From NCBI RefSeq assembly GCF_000005505.3, contig NC_016132.3, positions 5,146,001 to 5,210,000 on the forward strand: a stretch of 64,000 nucleotides of DNA. Direction: 5' to 3'. Position 1 is the stretch's first letter. Every line of letters begins with the position of its first letter. The notes beneath the pieces were generated by a model. The model was not told the DNA's origin and ran no database searches. It was given only the letters and a program-made list of their open reading frames with translations. This stretch comes from Brachypodium distachyon (taxonomy: Eukaryota > Streptophyta > Magnoliopsida > Poales > Poaceae). The position numbers and the translations under genes were made by a program. Shown here piece after piece: positions 45,229 to 58,706 of this stretch.

Positions 45229-46336
45229 TCCGGAGGGGCACACCTGACGTCGAACGTCAGACTCTAATATGGGTGGCTTCGGGCGGGCGGTAACCCCGTT
45301 GCGCTGCATGTGCGTCCTTTGTTTATAAGATCATTACTGGATGGGATCTAGCCTTCGGCTGGTCAGCTTCTCGTATAGGGATAGCCCAACCAATGGGCGT
45401 AGGAATCTTGATCGCAATGGCTATATGGGTCAGCTTGGAGGCGTGTCCACGATTAACTTATGCCACAGCAGTGGGAGACCTTGAAGCTTCAATTTTGACC
45501 TGCAGCACATGTGCTTAGCAATCTAAGCATGAAAGCATCAATTGGTACACGAGCACTATGAAACTAAAGCTATAGCTGACTTCCAATCATTGCCTTCACT
45601 GCTCGAAATTCCATCCAGAAACGCGGAACGGTACGCGAGCGTCAGGCGTATCAGTGCATACATGGGTACAGTATATATCAGATGACGCGGCTAGCTGCCG
45701 GCAGACCCATTAAACTGAGACCTGAGGAATCCCAAAATCTCGGTATCTGTGTAATACTTTAGTCTCATACTGGAGTACTTCCTTTTGATCCCCTCGAGAC
45801 ACGAGTAGATGAGATTGGGAACTTTCTCAAGTCCGACGTTGAGAGTTAATCTAGAATGAAGGCAGTACAACTGCCAGGCCCGTCAAAAGAGTTAATCTAG
45901 AATGTGCATATCACCGAGCTGACGGCCTGACGCGCATGTGTCGCTTCTCCTTCCATCTTACGTGATTACGTGAACTTCTGAACGAATTACGCACCGCGCA
46001 GCAGCAGCAGCGCGTGCGTGGGTGCGCGCATGCTTACGGGCTTGCGGCGCAGGCCTTGCCGTCCTCTGCAATATACCTGCACGTCCTCTGCTAGCAGTGG
46101 AGTTTGCATTGCATTTGCACGGTGGCGTGTACGTGCATTGCACAGTGGCGTGTACGTGCGTTGCAGTGGGCTCGACCGCTCAAGCACGACGGACGGATGT
46201 GGTATATGTGGTAGGGTCCGTGCTAACAAAAAATATGGGCACCCAAGAAACGTGAGTCACGCGCTGGTGGGATGGATGTCGATGCTGCAGTGCCGTACTG
46301 TGACAAAATCTACTCACAAGGCTACGTATCATAAGA
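45229..46336. other. Intergenic; unexplained open frame 45294-45518
   Basis: A 74-codon plus-strand frame without an initiator Met at its start (after TAA at 45291, to TAG at 45516) includes GWDLAFGWSASRIGIAQPMG followed by a hydrophobic ILIAMAIWVSLEAC. It looks membrane-protein-like but I do not recognise it. The rest is intergenic, with cgtgtacgtgc(a/g)ttgca repeated near 46128 and 46148. Confidence 0.3.
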
Positions 46337-46457
46337 TGTTCTGTTCCCTCCCATACATATTACTTGTCTCAAATTTACCCAAATATGGATGTATCTATGT
46401 TTAAATTTTGCTATGTCTTTTCCATGGGTTCAAGCATTGAATATCGGGAGGTATATT
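46337..46457. repeat. Degenerate Stowaway-like MITE
   Basis: Left end ccctcccatacatattactt and right end atatcgggaggta are weak inverted repeats; the interior (aatatggatgtatctatgtt) is typical of grass Stowaways. Confidence 0.5.
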
Positions 46458-47696
46458 AAATTCGTTTGGCAATAATTATGACATTTGGACATAGGAGCAA
46501 AGTTTGAGTGGCAGATATGAAATTCTCTCTACAGCAATACCTAGCGTCAGGCGCATCACACAATAGTACTTTCAAAAGTTAAAAAAAATATAGTGACACG
46601 TTTGACCCCGTTTTAAGGCCGTAGCGGGCATGCATGAAATGAATGTATCCAACGACTAAACTTCATTTCAACGCTTCGACCGTCCATTTCCATCCAATCC
46701 AAGCCGCCACTCCAGAACGTTCCGCGCGCTGGTTTTTAACTTGTTGCAGGAGCCAGCTTTCTACGCCGCCGGGGTCAAAGTCGATCCGAATCGGTCGAAG
46801 GCAATTTTACAGAAAACGTCGCCGTCACAGATGAGTAGCTGCAGGAATCAATCTCAGGCAACCAGCCAGTCGTCGGACGAGGATCGCTGTTATCAATCGA
46901 GCGCTGGGGGTGTGGCAGCGCGCGCCATGCATGACAGCACGGTGAGGCGCCAACGGTTTGGACCATGGACTGATGGACTCGGAGAGCTGTGACTTTGTCG
47001 CTTTGGTGGTGGCCGGTTTGTCATCATCCATGGCGTCTGCACCCAACCGATTAACCGATTAAGGAAACGTCGTATACTGTACTCCTACTGTATGAAGAGG
47101 AAGCGATCAAAATTGTACGCATCCTAGGTTTGAAACAACGGAAAAAGGGAGAATTTCTGGAGCTTCCGAGGCCAAGAAAAACTTGCTGCTACGAGACTTC
47201 CGGAGCAAAGGAATAATCCTGCAGGACGAAACGAAGAGAATCGGCATGGACGCCTTTATCGACTTTCGAGTTTCGAGTTCGTTTGACGCATTTTTCATGT
47301 GTCCTCTCTTCTAGACTAGACGCATCCTCACCCGGCCGGAACACGGTAGTCCAGTCTCGGCTCGGAGAAAACTTTCCCGCTGCAACGTAAAAAGCCTTTT
47401 TTCAAATTCCGGCTACCCGCCACCCAGATCGCCCACATCCTGCTGTCGCTACCAACCTAGGATTCGCGATTCCCCGTTCCGGTTCCGTAAAACCGAAAAG
47501 AACCATCTACAACGCGCAAGCAGACGACGGCTGTTTTGTACTCCTGACGCATGCGGCGCGGCAGCCATGCATCAGCCAATCAGGCCGAGGCCCCTGATGC
47601 AGCCAGCCTCCTTTCGTTTGCCCAGCGCCAGCCAGCCTTTGACCAGTGACCACCAATGCCCGCCCCGACCTTCCTTCCCCTGCTTCCACGCATGGC
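46458..47696. other. Intergenic and CYP710A upstream region
   Basis: No gene is supported. The last few hundred bases are the likely promoter of the P450 gene. Confidence 0.4.
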
Positions 47697-47703
47697 ATAA
47701 ATA
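47697..47703 (+). promoter_or_regulatory. TATA-like box of CYP710A
   Basis: ATAAATA within gcataaatatgcc, 138 nt upstream of the ATG, just before a C/T-rich leader. Confidence 0.5.
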
Positions 47704-47840
47704 TGCCTTCCCCGGTTGACACATCGTACAACACAAAACCCGTGTTCTTAGTCTTAGTGTACAGGTTTGGAAGAAGAAGAGAGTTTGAGCCTTGAGCTCC
47801 ACGACAACCTCTGGGAGCCACCCAGCCAGCATTGGCCGCA

Positions 47841-49370
47841 ATGGTGGAGCTGCTGTCCGCCGGTTTCTCAGACCTGGCGCCGTTCCTGGCGGCGGCGGTG
47901 GCGCTCTACTTCCTGGCCGAGCAGCTCTCCTACCACCGCAAGAAGGGCCCCCTGCCAGGCCCTCCTCTCGTGGTGCCGTTCCTCGGCAGCGTGGCGCGCA
48001 TGGTCCGCGACCCGACCGGGTTCTGGGACGCGCAGGCGGCGCGGGCTCGCGAGTCCGGCGCCGGGCTCGCCGCCGACTTCCTCATCGGCCGCTTCATCGT
48101 CTTCATCCGCGACTCGGAGCTGTCCCACCGCGTGTTCGCCAACGTCAGGCCCGACGCCTTCCACCTCATCGGCCACCCGTTCGGGAAGAAGCTCTTCGGC
48201 GACCACAACCTCATCTACATGTTCGGCGAGGACCACAAGGACCTGCGCCGCCGGATCGCGCCCAACTTCACCCCGCGCGCTCTCTCCACCTACGCCGCGC
48301 TCCAGCAGCGGGTCATCCTCGCCCACCTCCGCAGGTGGCTCGACGAGCAGAGCAGCGCCGGCGCCGGGGCCATGCCGATGCCGATCCGGGTGCCCTGCCG
48401 CGACATGAACCTGGAGACCTCCCAGACGGTCTTCGTTGGGCCGTATCTCACCGAAAAGGCGAGGGAGCGGTTCGCCAAGGACTACACGCTCTTCAACGTC
48501 GGCCTCATGGCCATGCCCGTGGACCTCCCCGGGTTTGCGTTCCGGCGCGCGAGGCTGGCCGTGGCCCGGCTGGTGCGCACGCTCGGCGCGTGCGCGCGGG
48601 CCAGCAAGGCGCGGATGCGCGCCGGCGGGGAGCCCGAGTGCCTGGTGGACTACTGGATGCAGGAGACGCTGCGCGAGGCCGACGAGGCCGCGGCGGCCGG
48701 GCGTGAGCCGCCGGCGCACACGGGCGACGAGGAGCTCGGGGGGTTCCTCTTCGACTTCCTCTTCGCCGCCCAGGACGCGTCCACCTCGTCCCTCTGCTGG
48801 GCGGTGTCCGCGCTCGACGCGCACCCGGACGTGCTCGCCCGCGTGCGCGCCGAGGTGGCCGCGGCCTGGTCGCCCGAGTCCTGCGAGCCCATCACCGCCG
48901 AGAAGATCCAAAACATGAAGTACACGCAGGCGGTGGCGCGCGAGGTGATCCGGCACCGGCCGCCGGCGACGCTGGTGCCGCACGTGGCCGGGGAATCGTT
49001 CCAGCTGACGGAGTGGTACACGGTGCCCAAGGGCGCCATCGTGTTCCCGTCGGTGTACGAGTCGTCGTTCCAGGGGTTCCCGGAGGCGGAGGCGTTCGAT
49101 CCGGACCGGTTCTTCTCGGAGGACCGCAGGGAGGACGTGGCCTACAGGCGCAACTTCCTGGCCTTCGGCGCCGGCGCGCACCAGTGCGTCGGGCAGCGGT
49201 ACGCGCTCAACCACCTCGTGCTCTTCATGGCGCTCTTCGTCTCCGTCGCCGACTTCCGCCGGGACCGGACGGAGGGCTGCGACGACCCCGTGTACATGCC
49301 CACCATCGTGCCCAGGGACGGCTGCGCCGTGTACCTCCAGCAGCGGTGCGCCAGATTCCCGTCCTTCTGA
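47841..49370 (+). CDS. CYP710A: Cytochrome P450 CYP710A, sterol C-22 desaturase
   Basis: An intronless, GC-rich gene for 509 residues. CYP710A enzymes add the C-22 double bond to sterols (beta-sitosterol to stigmasterol) at the endoplasmic reticulum. Seen: an N-terminal membrane anchor ([15 protein letters not shown]), the proline hinge [14 protein letters not shown], an I-helix [11 protein letters not shown] as in this family, the K-helix EVIR (from residue 368), the FDPDRF segment, and the heme loop [11 protein letters not shown] with the ligand Cys449. The family-typical [20 protein letters not shown] is complete. The lack of introns and the length fit other CYP710A genes. The frame is open further upstream but ATG at 47841 (gcaATGG) is the first ATG. 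Stress-induced transcription is known for relatives; nothing in the promoter was tested for this. Confidence 0.95.
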   Translation: MVELLSAGFSDLAPFLAAAVALYFLAEQLSYHRKKGPLPGPPLVVPFLGSVARMVRDPTGFWDAQAARARESGAGLAADFLIGRFIVFIRDSELSHRVFANVRPDAFHLIGHPFGKKLFGDHNLIYMFGEDHKDLRRRIAPNFTPRALSTYAALQQRVILAHLRRWLDEQSSAGAGAMPMPIRVPCRDMNLETSQTVFVGPYLTEKARERFAKDYTLFNVGLMAMPVDLPGFAFRRARLAVARLVRTLGACARASKARMRAGGEPECLVDYWMQETLREADEAAAAGREPPAHTGDEELGGFLFDFLFAAQDASTSSLCWAVSALDAHPDVLARVRAEVAAAWSPESCEPITAEKIQNMKYTQAVAREVIRHRPPATLVPHVAGESFQLTEWYTVPKGAIVFPSVYESSFQGFPEAEAFDPDRFFSEDRREDVAYRRNFLAFGAGAHQCVGQRYALNHLVLFMALFVSVADFRRDRTEGCDDPVYMPTIVPRDGCAVYLQQRCARFPSF

Positions 49371-49769
49371 TCTCGTCGCGTCTCCGTCTGTCTGTCTCTT
49401 TGTCCCCTTGCTCCCCCCAACGCTCCGTTTCGTGTTTTGTTTCTCTTTTCTCCTGTTATCCGGTCGTGCCGTGCCGATGTGATGATGATTTGTAGGCACT
49501 GGTCAGCCGGTGCGTTGTTGTCCAGTGGGGGTTGGTCCATTCATCGATTGTTTCGTTTGTTATTGGTTTCGTAGACTGGCAGAATACAAATGGGTTTGGT
49601 TTGGTTGCTGTGGACTGTGGTGTACTGCAGGTAGTGTTAAAGTTAAACTGGTCATACTCATCATATCTGAAATGGAATTGCTCGATTGGCTTGGGTCGAC
49701 GACTCTTGTCTTGGTCTTTATGTCTGCAGCAGTATTGTGCCTTTTTTTTTGTCTGTTCACCGATAGTGG
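49371..49769. other. 3' UTR of CYP710A
   Basis: T-rich sequence after the stop, probably transcribed as 3' UTR. No other feature. Confidence 0.4.
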
Positions 49770-49874
49770 TACTCTCTCCGTCTAATAAAAGATGTTTCAA
49801 GTTTGTCAATATAAATGCATTCAGATTTAGTCAAAATTGAGACATCTTTTGTCGGATGTTGGACGGAGGGAGTA
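49770..49874. repeat. Stowaway MITE
   Basis: ctctctccgtctaataaaag faces a right end reading cggatgttggacggagggag; TA on both sides. About 105 bp, AT-rich interior. Confidence 0.85.
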
Positions 49875-51107
49875 TGTTATTTGTGATGCCATAACCAGCC
49901 ATTCCCGCCAACATGAGTAAATAAAAGAAAAACTATAGTACGTTTGTTTCAGGTATTATTGGGTTTGCTGGGCTACTTTGTTTATGCTTCCGGACCTAGC
50001 ATGATCCATGACGATATCGATCACATTGATATTTTACTTTCTGAAAAAGGAGTGGGGCTCCCTCGGATTTCTACTTATAAAAGAAACCATAGGTCCTACA
50101 TACTCCATTTGTCTATACTCACTTGAGTATGTGAGCTCTCACCAGCGAACGGCTTGCTGGTTAAGGTGTTCTCCTCCAGACGAGACAAGAATTAAAGATT
50201 AACCCAACGACGCAATATGTAGTTGGGCCACTCTTTAGACGGCATCTCTTTGCCAGGTTTCCTAAAGAGGCGAGACACCAATGCCAAAATGTCAAATGTG
50301 AGACGAGTTGAAGCAAAATATACTCTGTATATATATATATGGTGGCACGTATCCAGCTACCCTACTACAGTACTACCAATCATAGTCTTCTTTTCCTAAA
50401 GAGAGAGAGCTCTACCAACCAGAAGATGATATAGCCTTTCTCTATAGTCGCATACTGGAGCAGTTAAATGGGTGATTAGTCAATTCCTACGTTGCATGTT
50501 AACTCTATTGCAGAGTAAGATACAGCAACAAGTCGGAGCTGGGTTAGCACGAAAACGAACAGACTAGACGGCAAGGGACCCGACAGACGCACGTAAGGCG
50601 ATGCCGCACGAATGCACGGTGATCTGTGCCAACCGGTGCAGAGCACGTCCAAAACCTTTGTGTGGGAAGATATAGGAACTAAAAAAATTCCTGAGCGTCG
50701 ACTTTGTAAGGTTTTGAAATTGGTGAAAGCAGGGCACGTGTGGCTTGGTTCTTGCGTCAAAATGATTGTTCGATTGTTGCTTTTCCAACAGCGGAATGTA
50801 CAATGTCGAAAAGTGGCGTTCTGAATGGGTGATGGGCAGCAATTAGTCACACTAGGAAACCCTAACCCGTGGATTAGGACAACACTCCTAATCCGCTACT
50901 CTTTCATACCCTACATTTTAGGACCCTTCGGTCTTTTACTTCCAAACACAAAGTGGAAAATGCATATACTTTTTCTGTTTGTGTGTGTCTGTTGCACAAC
51001 TGGTTGATAGACTGTGAAAGTTCCCAATTATTTAACCGATCAAAGTGATTCGATATGGTTGCGAGCCAGATATGAGAAAAAAAAAACTCTGTAACTCGAT
51101 TTCTAAT
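49875..51107. other. Intergenic, no gene seen
   Basis: AT-rich with a short (TA)n run at about 50328-50340. ORFs around 50476-50850 have no recognisable domain. Confidence 0.4.
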
Positions 51108-51340
51108 GAGTAAATTTCAGAAAGCCACAGGTTTTGGGATTAGAATTTCACGGAGACAGAGGTCTAATGGTTTGTAACAGTTTGCCATAGGTTTTGGGGT
51201 AATTATTTTCAGAAAACCGAAAACACCCGGTTTAGTGTCTATAACGGCAAAACCGATAACTACGGCCCACATGTAAGACGTCACGTCAGACAGTCTTTTT
51301 TTTCCTAGTCCCCCTCACCTTAGTCTATGTTTGCACCCCA
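51108..51340. repeat. Single terminal repeat of the Pack-MULE family
   Basis: gagtaaatttcagaaagcc, aacccggtttagtgt-like, cccacatgtaagacgtcacg and tcagacagtc blocks match the left arm of the 5827-7291 element over about 230 bp in the same orientation. No inverted partner is visible in the next 2 kb, so the right end is deleted or too diverged. Sequence to about 51580 may be the element's interior. Confidence 0.65.
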
Positions 51341-53895
51341 ATCAAAACAACCTCAACGACAGCTAAAAAAACTCAAGGAGCAGACGAGACGGCACGGCCA
51401 CCGCCGCCGCACCGCAAAATTATTGCCCCATCGGACGTAACGCCATAAGGTGTGGCGTTTCAGTCAAATCGAAAACGCCAGGACGAGTGACGTTTTCAAA
51501 AAAAATCAGATTTAAAAATAGTTTGGAAGAAGGGTTATTTTGTCTCAACTTTTTGAAAAAGGGCTAATGTTGTTTTGGCCATATATTTGCTCGCAAATTA
51601 CATACGGCGTGCACAGGACAGGATTCGTGATCTGTGGTGGATGGATTTGATGATAGCCGCTGACATGGCCGCGACACCGCTGCAAGCTTGCACGTGAGAT
51701 GCATCCAGGATCGATCGATCCACGAGTTCCAGATGTTTTTATAATCGGTCGGTTGATCATCCGAGGGGTATGTATGATACTCTGATGTATGAATATCCTG
51801 TCAGGGTGCGCACTGGATCTGACAAAGCACTCGTGTAGTCGTGTGCCTGTCGGGTAGATCGAAATTGCAAGTAAAGTGGGCCTAGAAAAAGAAATTGCAA
51901 GTAAAGTGATAAAGTAATCGACTGATTGACATCAGCATCCGCGGGTGTGGTTGAAGCCATCGTGTTTGCAAGCACTGCACGGGCCAAGATCGACACAGAA
52001 TGCATCACGCGCCGTCGAGTGCCACTGCCACGACAACAGACAACCATGTATGCGCCTAGTCAAATGCACCCAACAATCTGCATGTAACACGTGCAAACTG
52101 AACTTACGTGTTAGTACCTTTGTTTTCAGTATAAATTTGCCCAGTAAATTTTACAGAGTTTGACCAAATTTATAGCAAAAGTTATCAACATCTTAGGGAT
52201 TAAACCAACATCAGCAGATCCATTATGAAATATGTTTTCACGATGTATTGATTTGGTAAAGTGGATGTTTATATCATTTTATAAGCTTGGTAAATCTTCA
52301 TAATTTTTTACGTCCACAAATTTAAACGCGTTATATTTTAGAATCAAGAGTCCTAGCCATTATCGCGGATACTGGGAGTGCAACCGTTCGATCAATGTAC
52401 TTATGAGCCGCCGCCACACATCGAGTGTTTCCTACAGATTTTTTTTCCTTCTAAAAATAATTGTTCGGTTCATCCAATAACAAAATAGAATGGATCAAAG
52501 AAAGAAAAAACGAACAACAAAGATACCTAATAAAAACTCCAAAAACTAAAGGGGCAACTAAAGGTTGCATCAAAATTTGTTGAAGTACACATCTCAAACT
52601 TCTTCGCCCGCATATTGATATCACTCCATGTTTTTTAGATGAACCCTATTGAAGTCGTGGTAAATATGTTCATGGACTACAGTTGGACTCATGTACACGA
52701 ATGGTTAGGTTTGAAGTCAGAACATTTGTAATTTGATCCTAATATATAAACTACTAGGAAGCGAAACTGTCAGATATAGACGCAGGACCACGAGTAGGAC
52801 AGTCTAGAAGTTCGATGAGGAAGAAGACTCAAAAGTCATGGGATCATCGAGATGCATGGAGAGCTTTAGATTGGCATTGCTGAACTGTGTTGTGTACTTG
52901 TGTTGAACATATTTTACAATCTACTATGGGAAAAAACACATGAAAACAAAAAAAAAGTTGTAAGCCAAATAGAACAATAGGCAAAAGTTGGTTGGATAGG
53001 CTGGATTATCATCATAGTCCACCTCAACGCCAAAAACAGCCGAATCTGGTATTGCGGTGGACTTTTAAAGTCTCATTTGTTTTACCTGTTCGGCTAAACA
53101 ACGTTTCTCTACCTTCGTATGTATGTTTCAAAACAGCTTCAACAACTACAAACTAATGACTACCAAGCCATCTCCACAAATATCACGTTGTCACCGAAAC
53201 ACACAAATCTCAGTGTGGACTCTTTGGTCGGCCGGCTGCTAGGGTTTCGGTATTCCGTTCGTGTGTGGCACGTGATTAGTTCCTATGTACGGTCATGCTG
53301 ATTTTTTTTAGAATCATGTACGGTTAGGCTGATGCTCTAACGTGTTATGCAAATATGCACTAGTAATGCATGGACATATTTTTCTTGCTGCAACAGATTA
53401 TTCGTACGCAGCAGGCTTGAAAATTATCCACTGGACTACACCCATCGTTTTCTAGTTTCGCTTGTTGGGGATCGAAAATCCAACATTAAACGATTTGGGC
53501 TTTGTTATCCACTAATGTTGGGCTTCAAAATGTGGGGGCGTATTCTGCCAGTCCGGAACATGTGGAGTATTAAACTCTGCAGTTCGCATCCACTAAAAGA
53601 AAAAAAACTCTGCAGTTTGCACCATTTCATTTTTTGTGTGGAAGCGAAAACACATAAATCTCGGAACAAATACGGGATGGAATAGCGTCAGAAACAAACA
53701 TAGAGTGAATACATTAAAAAAAGGGTGTGTCTATTTCTCAGTCGGGTGCGTCTATTTCTCAGCTGACTAAGAAATAGTATTTCTCACTTGACAATCGTAG
53801 TCATCCAATGAAGATTTTTTATCCATCGGACCTATATTAATCTTACACGAATCTCAATGATTGAATCAAAATGTTGTTATTCATCGACTGAGAAA
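51341..53895. other. Intergenic, no gene seen
   Basis: AT-rich sequence without a supported gene. A repetitive stretch at about 51430-51580 (gacgttttcaaaaaaaatcag) is transposon-like. Confidence 0.4.
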
Positions 53896-54013
53896 TACTC
53901 CCTCCGTCCCATATTAAGTGACTCCAATTTGTCTAAATATGGACGTATTTATATACTAAAATGCATCCAGATACATGGAATAAAAAGTCACTTAATATGG
54001 GACGGAGGGAGTA
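53896..54013. repeat. Stowaway MITE, well preserved
   Basis: ctccctccgtcccatattaa and its exact complement at the right end enclose about 75 bp; TA at 53896-53897 and 54012-54013. Confidence 0.92.
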
Positions 54014-54636
54014 GTTTTTTCTCGGTCGCCTAAAAAATGAAAGTGAAAGTCTACCAGAGAACAAAATCCCTGGAAACCTTGTTGGAAACAACAACAAAAG
54101 CAATACAAAAAGGGTTAATTGGATCTATGCCATTATAATTTCCACCAATTGGAGATATGTCATCACAAGAACTTGACTTGGAGAAATGACACTAGCTTTT
54201 TTATAACTCTATTCATGCCATTTTGTCCAATACCAGCACGTATACTGTCTAAATACGTATAGACATAGCTCTACAGGAACAGTTTTTTTTTCCATCCCAA
54301 GTCAAACAGTTCTATTCCTCTTATTCCCCACGCGCTCCTCATATCCTGTCCTCAACGGTGGACTCATATTACTGTTTTTTTTTGTAATTTTTATAGATTT
54401 TCTGAGAAGATTGAATTTTGGGCCAAATTTGACTTTTTTTTTACCTTTATGGCGCCTGGAAGATTCGAACGTACTGGCTATTATGGTAAATATTGTTGTA
54501 CACGCTGAAATACATGTATTTTATGAACACTTATTGGTCTTAAGTGGATATAATGACATTGATAGAGGTATGAGAAAGTTAGAGCAGCATTTTTCCAAGT
54601 CAAGTTTTTTTTTTGAATGGGTAAAACTTTCATTCA

Positions 54637-57600
54637 TCAAATAATGGTTACATCTTTGAGCAACAGGGGAATTATAGAATTGGGGGGATCATCAAGCCAA
54701 AATTGATCAAGAAGAGTAACATCATGTGCCAATTGATCAGCAACATTATTAGCTTCGCGGGGACAGTACTCGAACACCACCTTATTGAAATCCTTGGTAA
54801 GTGTCAGGCACTCATCAACAACAGCCGCAGCTGGACCTCTGGAGTAGCCTTGTCGGAGATCTTGGATTAGGCTCAGGTTATCACAGTTGACTATCACCCG
54901 AGTACATCCAATCTGTCCAGCGAGCTGAAGGCCATGAAGGAGTCCCCAGGCTTCAGCTGTGATCACATCTGCAGCATTCATCAGCATATGGCTCGAAGCG
55001 CCGAGAAAAATGCCTGCCGAGTCCCGAATAACAGCTCCTGTAGCTCCCCTGCCCAATTCAACATTAAAAGCTGCATCTGTATTGAGTTTCACCATACCAC
55101 CTGTAGGTTTCGACCAACCATGGCGACGAGGAGCAGCATCCTTTTTGTATGATTTGACATAATTCACCGTTAGGGAAAGGATTGATGCAGCAGCCCGCTT
55201 AGTCTCCTGCACCTGCTCACCCTTCACAACTTGCCGGCGTTCCCACCAAAGATACCACGCCATGACTGCAACAAGCGGTTGAAGCGGATGATGGCCCAGA
55301 ATGGGAGACTTGGAATTCTTGTGGCAAATAAGATGTTCTAGCGACACAGAACCTGATCTGTCCACCGAGCAGGCTTCGTCAATGATCGATTGCAGTCCTA
55401 GATGCTTCCAAACAGATTGCGCTCGATCACAGGTGAACATGGCGTGTCGTATATCCTCCGGTCCTTTACAACAAGCAGGACATTGGGGGCTAACCTTGAT
55501 GTGACGATCTGCCAAAATGGCTCTTGCCGGAATTGTACTGTGAAGTGCTTTCGAGCAGAAAATCTTCACCTTTGCCGGGACCCGGATCTGCCACAGTTTT
55601 TTCCACACAGGGTTAAGTGTCGCATAGTCCTGACCAGAACTCCGTACCAGTCGCTTCCCATGTTGATGTTGCCATTCTACATGGTAAGCAGAACGAACGA
55701 AAAAGGTGCCTGAGGGGTTGTAGTGCCAACCAACAAAATCCTCCATAGAGTTGCTCACTGGAATTTGCAGAATACTATTAGCACCCACTGGCCAGAACAA
55801 ATCTTCCACGAGCTCTATATCCCATTGCCCGGTCGCCGGATCAATTAATTCGCTGACTTTGGACAGAAGGACATTGATAATCTTCCTCGACTGATTCTGT
55901 GGGATCCAAGGGTCCTCCCAAATATTAATCTTAGTGCCATCGCCTACTCGCCAAATGCAGCCACGCTTCAGCATCTGAAGACCTGCCATAATGTTCTGCC
56001 AAGTAAAAGACGCCCCTTTCTTAAGTTTGGCTGAAGTGAGATCGGTATGCGGATAATATTTAGCCTTCAGAATCTTTGCACACAAAGACTCGGGATTGTC
56101 AATGAGTCTCCACGCTTGTTTAGCTAGCATAGCCAAATTAAAACAATGGATATCCCGGAAGCCCATTCCCCCTTTCTCTTTTGGCACACATAGCTTCCAC
56201 CACGCCATCCAATGCATCTTCTTCTGGTTTTCCTCGTCACCCCACCAGTAATGCGATATTGTGTCGGTTATCCCTTTACAAATGGTTTTAGGGATTTTAA
56301 ACACAGACATTGCATACGATGGTATGGCTTGTGCAACAGATTTGAGAAGCACCTCTTTCCCTCCGAGTGAGAGAGTTTTCTCCTTCCATCCATTGATCCG
56401 TTGACTGACCCTGTCGACAAGATATTGAAAACAATCACTTCTTTAAGCACCAACATGGGTAGGCAGCCCCAAATATTTATCCGTCAGAGATTCAGTCAAA
56501 ATGTTTAGGATGGTGCAAACTTGCTCTCGCCGGTCAGCGGGAGTAGATGGACTGAAAAAAATACAGGACTTAGCCTCACTGACGAGCTGACCGAAAGCAG
56601 CACAATATTGATCTAAAACAGACTTCAGACAATTGGCATTTTGGACATCAGCTTTCATCAAGATTAGAGAGTCGTCCGCAAATAAAAGATTGGACACGGC
56701 AGGAGCATCTCTACAAACTTGAACACCTTGCAACTGACCAGAGGTTTCAGCGTGGGCAAGCAAGGCTGTAAGACCTTACGAACAAAGCAAGAATAAATAT
56801 GGTGATAAGGGATCACCTTGGCGAAGGCCCCGTGTCGGCTTAAAACCATCTGTTTCTTGGGAATTGATTCTGATCGAGTACTCGACAGAAGTAACACAAG
56901 ACATGATAAGTTTGACCCATCTCTCATGAAACCCCAACTTCAGCATGATTTTCTCTAAAAAAGTCCATTCAACTCGGTCATATGCTTTATGCATATCAAG
57001 CTTGACTGCACAAAGGTCTGATTTACCATCTCTTTTCTTCTTAATCGTGTGGAAACATTCATATGCAACCAACACATTATCAGTGATCAGACGACCTAGA
57101 ACAAAAGCACTCTGCGTTGGACTAATCACTTCCGGAAGCAAGACTTTCAGACGGGCAGCCAACATCTTAGATATAACTTTATACACCACATTGCACAAGC
57201 TAATAGAGCGGAATTGTGTCACTTTCTCCGGACTCTGGACTTTGGGGATCAGAACAATAACCGTATCATTCCATCCAGGAGGAATCACACCCGTATTAAC
57301 AGCATGAAGAACTTCGCGGACCAAATCTTCTTCAAGAATATGCCAAAATCTTTTGAAAAAAATGGCATGAAGTCCATCCGGACCAGGAGCTTTCATATCC
57401 CCAATTGAAAAGAGGGCTTTTTTAACTTATTCTTTAGAGAAAGGGGCCAGAAGAAATTCATTCATTTCAGCCGAAACGATCGGCTTGACTTTATTAATCA
57501 CAGCCGGGTCAGGATCATGAACCTCCGACTGAAACAAATTCACAAAATAATTAGAGATCAGATTATTCAAAGGTATCGTACCTTCATGCCAAATACCCGA

Positions 57601-58706
57601 CTCATCAATCAACTTGGTAATGTGGTTCCGCTTCTTCCTTTGAGTAGCAGAATGATGGAAGAAGGCATTATTCCTGTCTCCATGGAGGAGCCAATTAGCA
57701 CGACCTCTCTGCATCCAGTATATTTCCTCCTGCTCCAGTAAGTTCTCAATAGTCACTTGCAATTCTTTCTGCTTTGCAATGGAATCAGCAGTACAAGTTC
57801 CTGCTTCAATCTCTTGATTCTGTTCACTGGACCTTTCAAAACACGGCAATCCCAAGTATGCATGTCTTCATGAACAAGCTTAGTTATAGCAGCAATGCCT
57901 CTCGCGCCACTAGCCACAGCCTTGGCCCAAGCAGTATTAACAATAGTTTCAACAGTCTCCTCCTTTAGCCAGCGAGCTTCAAAGAATTTTGTGCCACTGC
58001 TCCATGGAGCAAGAGCCCCAGCATGGACCTCAGTATCCACCACAATGGGACGATGATCTGAATGGACAGGGGCTTCATTAATTACTCCAAACATGGGAAA
58101 CAAGGCCGCCCATCTCTCGTTACAGACAGCTCGGTCTAGCCGCTCTCTGATTCCATTTCTGCTCCAAGTGAAAACATCACCAAAGAAACCCATATCCTCC
58201 AGGCCACAGTCCGCAATGCATTCTCTGAATTTTTGCATCATAATCAAAGGTCGCGGATTACCACCATCCTTCTCATAAGCATACATTATTTCATTAAAAG
58301 CTCCGAGCATGAGCCATGGAAGATCAAGCTCTTCATTAAGTTGCCTGATGTACATCTAGGATTTGTCACGATTCTCCCAGCTAGGTTCCCCATAAAAACC
58401 AGTAAGCCTCCATTCAGCACCCGGCTGGCCGATCACGACATCAATGAAATTGGGACACATATACTGCAAACGTACTTTATTTTCTTTATTCCAAAGTAAA
58501 ACAAGGCCACCACTACGACCATCACTCTCATCTACCAACATGAAATAAAAACCTAATTTAATGCGGACTACATCTGCCCGATCTCTATTTAGGTGCGTTT
58601 CAGAAAGAAAAATAACATCAGCCTTAACTTCCTTCTGGAGGTCTAGAAGTGCACGAACTACCGCGTCCGATAAAAGGCCATGGCAGTTCCAACTCAAGGT
58701 TTTCAT
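54637..58706 (-). pseudogene. LINE ORF2: endonuclease, reverse transcriptase, RNase H
   Basis: ORF2 begins MKTLSWNCHGL (58706) and ends in RNase H (54637). Domains in order: exonuclease-endonuclease (SETHL; APVHSDHRPIVV), reverse transcriptase ([44 protein letters not shown]), zf-RVT (WKKLWQIRVPAKVKIF), and RNase H (KLNTDAAF, AEAWGLLHGL, NCDNLSLI). Breaks seen: TAG at 58356-58358, a frameshift near 57800, and TAA at 57427, 56776 and 56443. The endonuclease also has GAFNE where family members have GDFNE. The last 571 codons (zf-RVT and RNase H) are uninterrupted. The element cannot move by itself. Confidence 0.9.

Noticed and set aside
47832..47840. P450 start at 47832
   Set aside because: That codon is TTG; the first ATG is at 47841 in a good context.
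47868..49499. 543-codon minus-strand ORF
   Set aside because: Antisense shadow of CYP710A with Arg/Gly/Val-rich composition, produced by high third-position GC.
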